From Suillus spraguei (taxonomy: Eukaryota > Basidiomycota > Agaricomycetes > Boletales > Suillaceae): 64,000 nucleotides of DNA. Numbering within the stretch: the stretch's first letter is position 1; each line of letters starts with the position of its first letter. The notes under the pieces are model-generated. The model was not told the origin of the DNA. It did not search any database and was given only the letters and a program-made list of their open reading frames with translations. The DNA lies in NCBI GenBank assembly GCA_016800925.1, contig JABCPU010000135.1, forward strand, positions 96,637-160,636, written 5' to 3'. Shown here piece by piece: positions 31,233 through 43,429 of the stretch. The position numbers and the translations under genes are program-made.

Positions 31233-32964
31233 TGTTACAGTTGTACGTGCCCCTATTCATTTTCCCTTTCATCTTTACCTTGTATATCACATGATACATT
31301 TCTTGACTCATACGCTCAATGTGTCTGTACTACAGTTGCCTTCCTCTTTAGGATACGCAGTTACATTCCCACATCTCTCTTGGTCCTTGCGCACATATTG
31401 GCTTATTTAAGCACATTGTACTATGCTTGTATACCTCACTTTAATCTTACTGGGTTTTACCTGGAATATCCTTCACTTAGGTCTCCAACCTAAGTCGTCT
31501 GAATCATCTTTAAGTCTAAGCACTCCTTAGCCTTAGTGTTACGACCATGCAAAACCAGAGATTAGTAAGAAGTCCTGGTCTTACATGGGGTTGTACCAGA
31601 GGGTTGTAAAGTCAAAGGGGCTTGGCAGCTCGTACGCTGTGCCCCTTACCCGAGTATGTGCCCTGAATTTCAGATGAAGTCCAAGGGAGAGTTCTGGTGA
31701 AGTCCAGATGGAGGGTCCGGACGAACTCTAAGGCAGGATAGCTCGACAGAGCTCCGATGGACTTCCGGATGAGCGCGGGAATGCGCCGGAACTATTTCCA
31801 GAAGGTAGGGAGTAATGGTAACACTACTGGAACAAGCTCTAAGTAGAACAGATGAAGGATGGACCGCTGGACAAAGTCCAGGGCAGGATAGGAGCAGAGC
31901 TCCAGAGGGAAAGATAATCCATAGATGTTGGAGGATAGCATAGGATAGATCCGGAGGACTAGGGGTCCGAAGGTCCGGAGCTCAGAGGAGCGGAGGAGCG
32001 GAGGAGCAGAGGAGCAGAGGAGCAGAGGAGCAGAGGAAGAGGAGCGGATGATTGGATGAGCATAGCTCTGTGGATCTTAGAGGAAGTGTTGGCTACTAGA
32101 GAGGAGTAGGTCCAGATATGGTGTAGGGATAGTATAGACTACTCTGGACAAGGTCCGGAATAGAAACAGACAGTATAAGACTACCAAAGGTAGAGTCGGA
32201 GGTGAAACAGATGATAGACGGAGATGGAAGAAGTCCGAAAAGATTATAGGACATAGGATCAAAGCTCCGGCCTAGGGAATAATCCCATAGGCCTGAGTCG
32301 GAAGCTTACAAGAGCCGGAGCCCAAGTGCAAGAATGGAAATGGAGTTATATAGACATGATAACAGGATACAGAGTAATCAAAGGAATATACAGAAGTAGG
32401 AACAATGAATCAGACTAAGGTCTGCAGGAGTTGTACTACAAGTTTATATACTGTAGGAGCATGCCGAAGGGTAAGTACAGATAGTCTGAGGCTATGTCTG
32501 AAGCATACGGAAACACATTAGTAAGTACAGCAGGACATAAGGCTATGAACTCAGAGATGAAGCTCATACAAATACTTATCAAGACAGAGGCAGAGATCAC
32601 CGAGAACCAGAAGCACAGAGATACCCAGAAGCCAGAGACACAGGTATATTCTAAAAGGGGTAATGCGCAGGTGCGCGGGAATAGTTCGGATATGGACACG
32701 GATCGGATATGGACATGGATCGGATATGGACATGGATCGGATATGGACACGGATGGATATGGATTGGAGTGGATGGGTGGATCGGATATGTGAACTGGAT
32801 TGGATGGGTGGATCAGATATGTGTAGGTTGGGTGTCTGGATGTCCATGGATTGGATTTGATCTAGACCTGAATGTACGGTATATGACACTTAGTCTCTAT
32901 TCTTGATTATCTTTGAGTCACAACTCTTAGACAGAACCTTGTCCTTGTTCTCTATTGAATGAAG
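31233..32964 (+). repeat. Right C-type LTR of copy 2, split by a B solo LTR
   Basis: 31233-31536 matches C LTR from TGTTACAGTTGTACG to CCTTAG. It resumes at 32889 for about 75 bp and then meets the next LTR, so its 3' end is lost. Confidence 0.75.
31537..32888 (-). repeat. Solo B-type LTR (1352 bp)
   Basis: Runs TGTTACGACCATG...GGTATATGACA with perfect duplication CTTAG (31532-31536 and 32889-32893). It contains a tandem repeat based on TCGGATATGGACATGGA at about 32685-32770 and a short GGAGCA/GGAGCG tract near 31990. Confidence 0.9.
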
Positions 32965-33449
32965 TGTTACAATCATATGTGCCCCTATTCATTTTGTACT
33001 TTCACTCACCTACTTGTCTTGTAACCGATCTCACATTCACATGTGACTCATGCGTCTCAACATGCTTGTATTATACATGCTTTCCTTGTTAGGATACGCA
33101 GTTACTTTCCCATGGTTGCTTGGTCTGTGCATTTATATCTATGTATATAAACACAATGTACTTGTAGTAGATTCCTTACTTTAATATTACTGGGTTTTAC
33201 CTGGATTCCTCTTCGCTAAGACCTCCAATCCTTAGTCATCATGAATCGTCTCTAAGTCTAAGCACTCCTTAGCCTTAGTCTCTATTCTCGTAGAACCTCT
33301 TAGACTTGTCTATGAGGCTGAACCCTTGATCGTACTCAGAACTCTTTCCTTGTACTTTCACCTTGTTCTCTTTTGAACATTGTAGAACTTCCCAGCAGAC
33401 TGTCTGTGTCTTTTCACTGTCGCTGGTGACACCACCCCAGTTCATAACA
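32965..33449 (+). repeat. Diverged C-type LTR (485 bp), left LTR of C copy 3
   Basis: TGTTACAATCATATG...TTCATAACA. AAAAGATTAAAG follows as primer site; the matching LTR sequence is ACTTTAATATT, with one mismatch to the primer site. Confidence 0.8.
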
Positions 33450-33570
33450 AAAGATTAAAGTCTTTCTCAAACATGCACATTTGTGAGTGTAGATCTCAGA
33501 TCTAAATCGACCCGAAAGCCCTCATGTAGTATTCACTCGGACTAGAGGTATCGCAGCAAAGAAGACATCA

Positions 33571-35190
33571 TGTCCACGACTCCACTGAAACCCGCTGAAA
33601 TAAAAATCACACACCCACCCAACTTTGATGGCAATGGTGACAAAGCTGAATGCTTCCTCATTGTGTGCAAAGCATAATTTGACCTAAATGATCAGATCTA
33701 TATGACTGACAAGTCGAAGATCATCTTCATAACCTTGTTCATGAATGAAGGAAACACCGGAAGCTGGGCACAAGACTTTATGAAGAGCGCTCAAGACCCT
33801 AACCATAAGAATACCTCTGGTGTATCCATCGGGTATGGAACTTGGGGCGACTTTCTTAAGGAGTTTAATGATAACTTCGAGGCTGTTGATCCAGAAGGAA
33901 CTGCCATGGCTAAGCTCTGCAAGCTTAAGCAAGACGGAGACCTTCAAATATACATCGCCAACTTCCAAGCTCTTTGTCGACAAGCAGACATCTGACGACT
34001 CTTCTCAGAAACAGATCTTTATTGATGGACTGAATCAAGGTCTTCTTACAAGTCTTTTCAAAACTGGTATCACTCTTACATCATTCAACCAAACCATGAA
34101 GCTTTGTGTCACACTGTCATATACCATACTTCTAATCTCAGATCTGACCATATCCGATCAGATCCGATCATTCCATATCCGTCCGGTCCACAGATCCTGT
34201 CCGGACCACCCATCTGAATGTGCTCACTTCTCGCACCTTAACTCCCTTGTGTATATCCGCGTCTATCTCCTTTCATCATTCCTCCTGTTTCCGGTATTCC
34301 GGCTATGTATATTTCCCTCCTACGTCACTGATCCATTACCTGTGTTCATTTCCGATTCATGCTTACTGATCCGCTGTGCATTAACTAATAGACTTCTGTT
34401 ACACTTCATACATAGCCCTCGGTCCCGGACCTGTTGATTATCCGTCTCAGATACTTACAGTATATAAACCACTTGTAGATCTCTGTAGAACCTTAGTTCG
34501 AATATCATCTTAGATTCTACTCATCCTGCTTCCTCCAGACTTAAGCCACTTTCTGCTCTAAGTCACCTTCCCAGACTTAGGATTGATTCCTATAGTCTAT
34601 ATCTCCGACTCTATCTTTGGATAGTCTACCTCCGTTAGTTTCTAGTTAGGAACTCGTTCTGAAGCTAGCCTTAATCTTTGTTCTATTCTTACGTTCCATA
34701 TAACCTTCAGACGTATCATATCCAATACCTTCGGACGCCGGATCCGTCATGCAACTCCTTCCGGATCTTCGGACGAATAACTTCTCCCTGAAATAAGGGG
34801 CATTACTCGAGAAAGGGCACAGTGTATGAACTGAGGCCAAAGCCCTTCGGATCTCTCTACCTTTGAGTACAGTCTTAACACACACTCAACAACAATTACA
34901 CTCAGCTCAAGAGCATTGCCTCTTGCCGCCCGCAGCAAAAGAAGAATACTTTTGGAAGCCATCATTATGTAAGCTCTAAAGATAAGGATGCCATGGAAGT
35001 AGATTGTATCTCTGATGCAGAACGATCTGAATGCATGAAAAAAGGGCAGTGCTTCGGATGCCACAAGACTGGAATTGCTTCAGTAATTGCCCCGATAGGA
35101 AGAAAAAAAATTCATTCCAACAGGCGGAGATCAAAGAACTTCCTAAAGATGATGATGATGATGAAACAGTATGCTGCCTTATAGAGGATT
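33571..35190 (+). pseudogene. Gag of family C copy 3, split by an A solo LTR
   Basis: MSTTPLKPAEIKITHPPNFD and KIIFITLFMNEGNTGSWAQD correspond to the C gag with clear divergence. After the LTR, 34886-35190 holds KKGQCFGCHKTG, a damaged CCHC knuckle. A TAA at 33676 and frameshifts break it. Confidence 0.7.
34115..34880 (+). repeat. Solo A-type LTR (766 bp) in gag of copy 3
   Basis: TGTCATATACCATAC...CAGTCTTAACA with perfect CACAC duplication (34110-34114 and 34881-34885). Confidence 0.92.
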
Positions 35191-37007
35191 TTTAGTCTGG
35201 GGAAACAAGAAATTGACATATGTTTCTCCTAATGTATTACTAAGACTTGTATGAGCTGTAGGTAAATGAAAGGAACTTCACGTTCCCATTACCCTTATCT
35301 CTCGCACTTGTTGAAAATCCATTGAAACCACCGCTGTCATAGATTCTGGAGCTGCCAGAACTTTTATCTCCAAAGAATTTGTCAAACTTCACAAAATCAC
35401 ACAATGACACCTGAAGATGCCATTCCGTGTGACAACTGCTGATAGGACTCTTATCAAAAAAAGACCAATAACCCACTACTGCCTATTGGTAGTATGAATT
35501 GCTGATTGTACCATGTACGGAAAGTCTAATATCACTAAACTAGGATGACGTGATCAAATCCTACTAGGGATTCCTTAGCTGCATGCCATGAATCCACTTA
35601 TCAATTGAACCGCCAAAACACTTTCCCCATCTCAAACCCCAAAGTCTGATGAGATTGAAATTGATATCAATTTGGATAGAAGGAAAGTGGGACTATGATT
35701 GGCTTTCCCATGACATGAACAAAAGCCGAAATGGAAGAATTCAAAACTTCCACAGAGAATGTTTACACCACTGATTGAAACCTATGATACACCATTGCTC
35801 AACATCGTACCAGAACCACCACATGTGTGTGTACCAAGAACTCTTTCCTGTCTCCACACAAATAAAAGCATGTGCAGGACCATGGAAAGTGAAAAGCTGA
35901 TGAAGAATTACCTGGACGAGATCAGGTTGTGCCAAAAATTTCTCGCTACTTCCCAGAAATCCCTAAGCAACAGCCGATAGATGAGCAGGAACAAAGGAAG
36001 TGAAAAGCCGATGAGGAGTTACCAGGATGTGATCGGATCATACCAAAGTTATCTCAATACTTTGAACTGCAATCCCCTTCTGCTTCCATTGAAGAAATTC
36101 CTGACGAAGAGCAACCCATATTAACGCAAATCCAAATGGAAGATAATGATTAGTTCAATACAATGCAAGATGTCTGGAGTGCACTGGAAGTATGAGGAAT
36201 TTCCTCTTACAACCTCGGTGACGGAGAATTCCTAGTGGAGTATGATATTGACAGAAATTGTATGAGGGTTGTCAAAGAGGTATCCATGGAAACTCCCTTA
36301 ACATGCGCTGGAACTTCTTGACTTGAACAACTTCCTAATTACTCCACCATCTCTCTTCCACTGCTGAAGTACAGTAACAAAGCTCAAGAGTTTGCCACTG
36401 AGGAGAAAGAAAAGAAAAAGAAACCATTTGATGAACTTGTACCCTCCTATTTTCATGACTTTGCCAACATCTTCGCCAAAGATGGATTAAACAAACTTCC
36501 TCCTGAATGACCAGGCATAGATCATCACATTGATATGAAACCAGGTTTCGTCCCTCGCACATCCAAAGTATATCCACTCAGAGAAAGAATGAGCATCGGT
36601 AAAAACCTTTATTGATGAGAACGTTGCTAAAGGCTTTATCTCCGAATCGAAATCACCTCAAGCCAGCAGCTTCTTCTTTGTGGGAAAGAAAAGCAGAGAA
36701 CTCTGGCCTTGCCAATATTATAGATCCATTAATGATTGGACGGTTAAAAACGCTTACCCACTTCTCCTTCTGGTCTCTCTTGTCGCATGACTTCATAATG
36801 CTCAGTTCTTCACCAAAATGGATATACACTCTGGATATAATAACATCCATATTCACCCTCATGATCATTGGAAAGCAGCCTTTACTACCAAATTTGGCCT
36901 TTAGGAGCCAAATGTTATGTTCTTTGGTCTCTGTAATTTGCCAGCTACTTTCCAAGCCTATATGAACTGAACATTCCAACAGGAAATCAATGAAGGATGG
37001 ATGGTTA
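35191..37007 (+). pseudogene. Protease and RT relic of family C copy 3
   Basis: Recognisable remains: TYVSPNVLLRL analog near 35215, a protease region near 35340, the DFANIFAKDGLNKLPPE stretch near 36460, and RT blocks near 36680-37000 ([23 protein letters not shown]). Many TGA stops occur where other copies have CGA or another codon. Interrupted at 37008 by a copia LTR. Confidence 0.65.
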
Positions 37008-37225
37008 TGTTAGTTGTGTGACTTCGCACTTAATTAGTTCAAGGACTTTCAGTACACTTTCGAGACATTGAGGACACTTCAATGACCGCACTTTTGGGAC
37101 ACTTTAAGGACATTACCATGATAGGCATTGTTTACATTTATTTACATAAACTCATCCATAGTCAGAGTTCAAAGTCTTATATGCCTTGTGCATTGACTCT
37201 GAACTCTTAGGTTATTTTTATATGG
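37008..37225 (+). repeat. Truncated copia LTR in RT of copy 3
   Basis: TGTTAGTTGTGTGACTTCGC... matches about the first 210 bp of the copia LTR, then diverges into an AT-rich junction near 37215. GGTTA occurs just before (37003-37007) and at the right end (CTCTTAGGTTA), a possible duplication. Confidence 0.6.
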
Positions 37226-37239
37226 TATTATTTTATTTA

Positions 37240-37399
37240 TATGGACAACATTCTAATATTTTCAACAACTATGGAAGAACATCGAGAATGAACCCAGCAC
37301 ATATTGATGAAAATATGACAAGAGCATTTATTTTTGAAACCAGAAAAATGTACCTTTGATGCGCATGAAGTAGAGTACCTCAGTATGATTATAGGTTGC
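37240..37399 (+). pseudogene. RT catalytic segment of family C copy 3
   Basis: YMDNILIFSTTMEEHRE followed by LKPEKCTFDAHEVEYL, the continuation of RT after the copia LTR. As in copy 1 the active-site motif reads YMDN. Confidence 0.7.
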
Positions 37400-38312
37400 T
37401 GTTACAAGAACACCTTCTTGCGCCCCTACTATCATTTTTCCTCCTATGCGTCGCCATCTACTCTCGTCCCGACGAGGCCTCCATCCTCATCCTCCGCTAC
37501 CTTGTCTGGCTTGCCATAGTCACTCCTTACCTCACCTATGCTCACCTCCTCCACCGTCACTAATCACACACTCTTCCGGTACTCCTCATGCTCATGCGCA
37601 CTCTTTGTGCTCCTCATGCTCATGTGCACTCTTTGTGCTCCTCACGCATCTCGCGCCTCAAACACCTCTGTCACGTCCAACACCTCCCTCTGCGCTTCAA
37701 CACATGCTACCCCCTGGTTCACACAAACAACTCTTTGGCTCAAGGACTACATCTGGTGTCGTATTTCCTTTTATCTTTCCCTTTGCATTTACCTATGACT
37801 CATGTGTCGCCTCATTGGCTCATACCTTTGATACCTTCGGCTCCGCACCTATGACTCCCTTTTGCACATGTGTGCATTCATTGGTTCATACACCTCTGAC
37901 TCATCTATGAGCATGTGTCTTCCTATTGGCTATCTGACTTCATACTTAATCTAGCAATACTTATGTATTCGCACTCTGCTTCAATCTTACGTATAAATAC
38001 ACGCAGATAGTCTTTGTACTTCTTTAACTTGAATCTACTTGATCTTCGACCCTGAACTTCTTTCGATAAGCTTTTCATAAGCTTATCATCACTATTCAAA
38101 CTTTGTAGAAGCTATCACTTCTATGTCTTTGATTGTCGTCAAGAACCTCGTCTCTGTGATGTAGGTCGTGAGACAGCATGTAGCACCTACCTCCGACCAA
38201 TGCAACTAGTGCACTCTGCGCTAGGAGACCAATATGCACGGGCTGCCGCTCTTGATAGAGTGCCTGTTGCAGACACCATCAAGTTCATTAGCGCCTGGCT
38301 AGGTCGCTAACA
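37400..38312 (+). repeat. Solo D-type LTR (913 bp)
   Basis: TGTTACAAGAACACC...GGTCGCTAACA with perfect duplication GTTGC (37395-37399 and 38313-38317). TATAAATA at 37992-37999 is followed by AACTTGAATCT at 38026-38036, the predicted transcript start and self-primer. Confidence 0.9.
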
Positions 38313-38317
38313 GTTGC

Positions 38318-40215
38318 TATGGATAATGCCAAAACAAAAAACAATTGCAGATTGGCCAACACCTAAATCCATAAAGGATGTTTGATCTTTCCTTGTGTTC
38401 TGCAACTTCTATTGCACGTCCATCTCCCATTACTCTGACGTCGCACAACAGCTTGTCGACCTAACAAAGAAAGACACTCCATTTTTCTGGACCACTTAGT
38501 GTCAAGATATGTTCGTGGATTTGAAAGAATGCTTTATGAAACAACCAGTACTCCGCAATCCTGATCCCTCCCAGCAATTTGCAATTGCCACTGACACTTT
38601 CCTTATTGCAACGGGCGCTGTCCTGTTACAAACTGATGAAAATAACGTATATCATCCATGCACTTATCTCTCCCAATCACTCAATCCCGCAGAATGAAAC
38701 TATCAAATCTTTGATAGGAAATTACTCACTGTAATCCATGTCCTAAATAAATGGCATTACTATCTTGAGGGAAGTCCGCACCAAGTCCTCGTATTCATGG
38801 ATCATATGAACCTCCTTTACTTTCACACTGCCCAAAAGCTCACTCAACAACAAGCATGTTGGCAGCTTACTCTGTCCCTTTTTGACATTGAATTGCATCA
38901 TGTCACTGGAACAAAATTGGCAGTTCCAGATGCTCTCTGTCATCGCCCAGACTATGATATGGTTCTCATGATAACAAAGATAGTGTGCTCCTTCCCAACT
39001 CTCTTTTCGTTCAACTTCTCGACAATGATCTTCTTGATGTACTCGCTACTTCTGATCCTCTAGATGATCCTGTGTTCAAAATGGCCTCTGACGCATTGGA
39101 TGGTGTCTGCCTCCCTCCTATGAAGTCCACTCTTTCTGATTGGAAGATTACTGATGGGGTGCTCTATTTTAAGAGTTGTGCCTATAATCCACCGGCTCAT
39201 TGTTCCGTTATCCTCCATCATTATCATGATCATCCTACTGTGGGTCATCCTGGCCACTTTAAAATGGAGGAACTCATGAAACACGAAGCATGGTGGCCCT
39301 CTATGGGTGCTTATATTCGGAAATATGTCGAGGGTTGCGCCATTTGTCAGCAAATGAAAGTGGATACTCACCCTGTCTGCCCTCCCCTTGTTCCCATCCC
39401 CTCTTCGGCAACTCACCTGTTCTCTCAGCTCTCCGTTGATCTGATCACTGACCTCCCTGTCTCCTGATGGTCAAACAGAGTGTCTGAACCAAGAACTTGA
39501 AACTTATCTTTGCATCTATTGCCGCAATAACCCAGAAGCATGGGTCGAACACCTTCCCATTGCTGAATTTGTTCATGACCACCAAAAGCACAATGCCCAA
39601 AATGCTTCCCCATTCTTTCTCATGATGGGATATGAACCCCACGCTATTCCCCATCTTATCCCTGACTCTACTGTCCCTGCAGCAGAAGATCAAGTACAAT
39701 CTCTGCAGAAAATCTGAGAAGAAGCAATTGCATGCCATAATATTGCCATGCAAACAATGGCAGAATGATCCCGAGGAGATAAGTACAAACCATGGAAGAT
39801 TGGAGATAAGGTTTGGTTATCAGCCACTAATCTTAGACTCAAACTCCCATTACGGAAACTTGTGCCAAAACAATATGGACCATTTCTGATCACTATGGTC
39901 CTATCTCCTATCATATTTATGCTCAAACTCCCTTTGCAGTGGAAGATTCATCCCATATTCCATGCTAGTGTCCTATCATCCTATAGCGAAAATGACATAC
40001 ATGGTCTGAACTTCCTCAAACCACCGCCTGACGTCATAGAAGAAGAAGAATATGAAATTGAAGCAATTCTTTCCCACAAGAGTACCAGTAATTGCCAACG
40101 ATACCTTGTAACCTGGAAAGGATACTCATCAGGAGATAATGAATGGCTCCCAGAAAAGAATTTGAAGAACTCCACGAGAATCCTCAATGCTTATAAAAAG
40201 CGACATGCCCTATAA
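38318..40215 (+). pseudogene. RT end, RNase H, integrase and chromodomain of family C copy 3
   Basis: RNase H pieces run 38500-38960 (LLQTDENNVYHPC; MNLLYFHTAQKLTQQQACWQ). Integrase runs 38985-39720 with HHYHDHPTVGH and CAICQQMK. A deletion joins TDLPVS directly to DGQTE near 39466, removing the middle catalytic aspartate region. The chromodomain, 39862-40215, is open ([32 protein letters not shown]) and ends NAYKKRHAL. Confidence 0.78.
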
Positions 40216-40259
40216 TCCACCAACAACCACTCCCATATCCTGTAACATTTCTTTTCGAC

Positions 40260-41719
40260 ATGCCTTCTTTCCCTACATCCTATATCACCCCCGTCACCAC
40301 TGAAACCTACTCTACTGCTGACCAATACAACGACCTTATCAGAAACATCAATGGAAACTCCTTCGTTGAAGCTGCCCTCTTATGCGAGGGACATGCCCTT
40401 GAAATTGAAAAGATTCTTGCAGGCAGAGATGCCTTCATTACTGTCCTCATCATCAACACCATATGCACTGCCACCCTCATTGAAAAACTATGCGATGATA
40501 TCACAGATGATACGTGTCATCAACGAATCCTACACCTTCAGAAATGCATTCGCACTTACAGGTTGCTTCTGCTTCCCGATTCTTTTAAAGCTGATGTTGA
40601 AACAGCTATTCACATTGTGGCCAAACGACAAGCAGGCATTGCTCGACCCCCTTCTCTGCAAGGACATCCACTCCCAGTTCCTTCGCCTTCCACCCATACA
40701 GACTCTAACATTGTTGCCCTTACTGGCCTACTCACTGCTGTTCAGGAAGTCACCCACACCACCAATGCCATCATTGAAGAAATTCAGGAAGCGGAAGATA
40801 AATCCAGAGACACTAGAGGACTAGTGTTGAAGTTGATATCCGCTATCCAGAATTATGAAACACAACCTACGCCTTCACCTGTCGTTCCTGTCACCATTCT
40901 TGATGAAGACGCAGAACCCCCTCACCTTTTCAACCCCTCATTTGTTACTCATCAGGAGGTCACCGCCGCTAAAGAATTGAACTTCGAGCCTGCTGAGATT
41001 ATCGTGCTTGGGTATCAGTTACAATCACTCCATCTTCATCCACCGCTAGCCATTCCTCATTACCTTTGACCCTCTGACCCTGCCACTCCCATTCTTGTAG
41101 AAGCCTTAGGGCCTACAACTTCCTCTGATCCTGACGAACTACTAGCAGCAGCCACTATCACACCGTCCTTGTCACCATACACTCTTACTAGCAAACAGAC
41201 CAAAGAAATTCATTCTAATAATGAACAAGCTTTATGACACATCACTTGCAAACAGGGAAAGAAATGTGCACGTTCCACAAGTCCCCATTGCTGTACCATT
41301 GCACCCACACCACTCCATCCTTCAACTTCTAACCCTGATGAAAACATGAAGTGTTGCATTGTGGCATGCTAGGACATCGTCAAAAGAATTGTCCTGACTA
41401 TCAATGTCACGTCTGTCAGTATTGGGCGCCCACTCATCTTTCCCTGTATTGTCCTCAATTTACCACTACTCCACCATTCAATCTTACTTGGAAGGATGAC
41501 AGATTTTATGATGAACTTTGTAAGTGGGAGATACAACTTGATGAAGAACGAACTTGTGCAGCAAACAGACATGATTCCAAATGTCACGCAGGAGCTGAGG
41601 AAGCGGCTTATATGATGAGTGGATCAGTTCTTGACAAGGATTATGAGTTCTCCGACGATCCCATCAATTATGCTAACGAGGAGAACCTCTTAGACTTGTC
41701 TTTGAGGCCGAACCCTTGA
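40260..41719 (+). pseudogene. Third ORF of family C copy 3, double zinc knuckle
   Basis: 40260-41069 opens MPSFPTSYITPVTTETYS and retains LLCEGHALEIEKILA and LHLQKCIRTYRLLLLPDSFK, aligned to the copy 1 third ORF. A TGA at 41067 and further breaks follow. 41351-41719 carries the knuckles, the first damaged (HCGMLGHRQKNC) and the second complete (CHVCQYWAPTHLSLYC). It continues past the copy 1 stop with GAEEAAYMMSG and YEFSDDPINYA, showing where the full-length protein ended. Divergence from copy 1 is broad, yet the frame is held over long stretches. Confidence 0.72.
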
Positions 41720-41839
41720 TCGTACTTGGAATGCGTTCCTTGTACTTTCACCTTGTCCTCTTCTGGACATTGTAGAACTTCACAGCAGACCATCTGTGTC
41801 TTTTCACTGTCACTGGTGATGCCACTCCAGTTCGTAACA
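41684..41839 (+). repeat. C-type LTR, 3' fragment, right end of copy 3
   Basis: GAACCTCTTAGACTTGTC...CAGTTCGTAACA, the last 156 bp of a C LTR fused directly to the third ORF; the polypurine tract and LTR start are deleted. Confidence 0.7.
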
Positions 41840-41867
41840 CAAACATTCGGACACTTTTTTGAGCCAC

Positions 41868-42160
41868 TGTATAACGGAAGTCTATTAGTTAATGCACAGC
41901 GGATCAGTAAGCACAAGTCAGAAATGAAACACAGGTACTGGATCAGTGAAACAGCACAGAAATATACACAGCTGGAATACCAGAAACAGGAGGAATGACA
42001 AAAGGGGATAGATGCAGATATCCACAAGGGAGTTAGAGTGCGAGAAGTGGGCACTTTCGGATGGGTGATCCAGACAGGATCTGTGGACTGGACAGAAGTA
42101 GGATCGATTGGATCTGATTGGATCTGATTGGATCTGAGATCAGAAGTATGGTATATGACA
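41868..42160 (-). repeat. A-type LTR 5' fragment, minus orientation
   Basis: On the minus strand it begins TGTCATATACCATAC at 42160 and runs to the CTAATAGACTTCCGTTA block. Confidence 0.75.
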
Positions 42161-42177
42161 GACAACACAGAAGCAGA

Positions 42178-42562
42178 TCAGAGGTTAACTTCAGAGGGAT
42201 GGAGATAGATACTGAACTGAGTTGATCCTTCTAACTTGCAGGCACAGCAAAAGGCCACTGCATTTATCAGGGATATGTTAGGAACAGGGGTATCAATGGA
42301 GGGTTTGGATTTTATCGGAGGGGGAGTTTCTACTGTGGATGGAACATCTGGAGGTAGCGGAGGTGTCAGAAGCAAGGTTTTGACCTCAGATGGGATGTCC
42401 AGAGGTAGCGGAAGTGTTGGATGGGGAATTCCTGCCAAGGATGGAATGTCCGGAGGCAGCGATATGCAGATGGGTTCGATGGCATTCCCCGTACAGTCAT
42501 CCGGAACTCAATGCTACCCAATACCCAGTCAATCAATGGATTGTGTCAGGTAAGCCAGCTAT
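42178..42562 (-). pseudogene. Family A pol fragment (protease end to RT linker), minus strand
   Basis: Minus-strand reading contains HNPLIDWVLGSIEF and [20 protein letters not shown], matching the family A element at about 53660 and 53925. R before HNPL has become TGA. An isolated fragment lying next to an A LTR fragment in the same orientation. Confidence 0.75.
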
Positions 42563-43429
42563 CACTGCAGGCATTTCTTCATTTTCCTCCACCAAACATC
42601 TAAAAAAATTGAATTAGATGATAGAAATTTCCTTGCATTTGTGTATCAAAACATTGAAAAAAAATAATGTATGTATTGAAGATTTTCTGTATGCAAGACG
42701 TAATCTAAAAATTAGTCTCTCTCAAGAAACAGTTTATATTTTTCATTCATCATTCCTCAAATAACAATTTACAATCATGTTAAATTTTTTGCCTCTGTTT
42801 TTACAATGTTCTGTGTATCAAAAATGTTAATTACGTCATCCTGTTCACCATATGTTTGAGCCAAGAACATTGAAAAATCATATAACAAATAATAAAATAT
42901 ATTTTGACAATGTTTTGTTAAGGAAAAGCAAAGAAACTTTCAAACATTCATTTGTATATTTGCTAAGAGGAAATTTATGAAACATGCCCCATGTTTTGTC
43001 AGAATAAATACATAATGTTTGCAATATATTCCTCCTACACAACACTTGAAAAACATTTATTATATTCAGAGAAAAAAAATGAAACATGATTGCAGAATAC
43101 TCTGCCTCAGAACATGCACAAATTATACATTGTTTTCTGCACACAATAGATGCAAAATACAGCATTATCCTTGAAGGAACATGATAAATTTTTGCATCAT
43201 GTCCCACACACAGAAAATCATTCAATTTTTTTTTCAATGTTTCAACAGACAAAATGAAGGTACACTGGTCCAAGTAGTGTTGCTGTGGTCTGGTTCAGTC
43301 TTGTTCAGCAGGCGCCTAGCAAGAACTAAGAACCAAACCTGGGTCCAGTTCTACCAGAGTTGACAAACCCTGGATTGAACCTTTGCAAACTGTTTGGAGT
43401 GGTCATGTTTGGTTCTTTAAAGTTCAAAT
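42563..43429. other. AT-rich stretch without recognised genes
   Basis: Very AT-rich (about 42600-43250), with many short A/T runs and only accidental ORFs. No LTR, TIR or tandem unit was recognised. Confidence 0.4.

Noticed and set aside
37446..37910. 154-codon Ser/Pro/Leu-rich ORF
   Set aside because: It lies entirely within the D solo LTR and has no recognisable motif.
42236..42553. Plus-strand Gly/Ser-rich ORF of 105 codons
   Set aside because: It is antisense to a family A pol fragment with clear matches on the minus strand.
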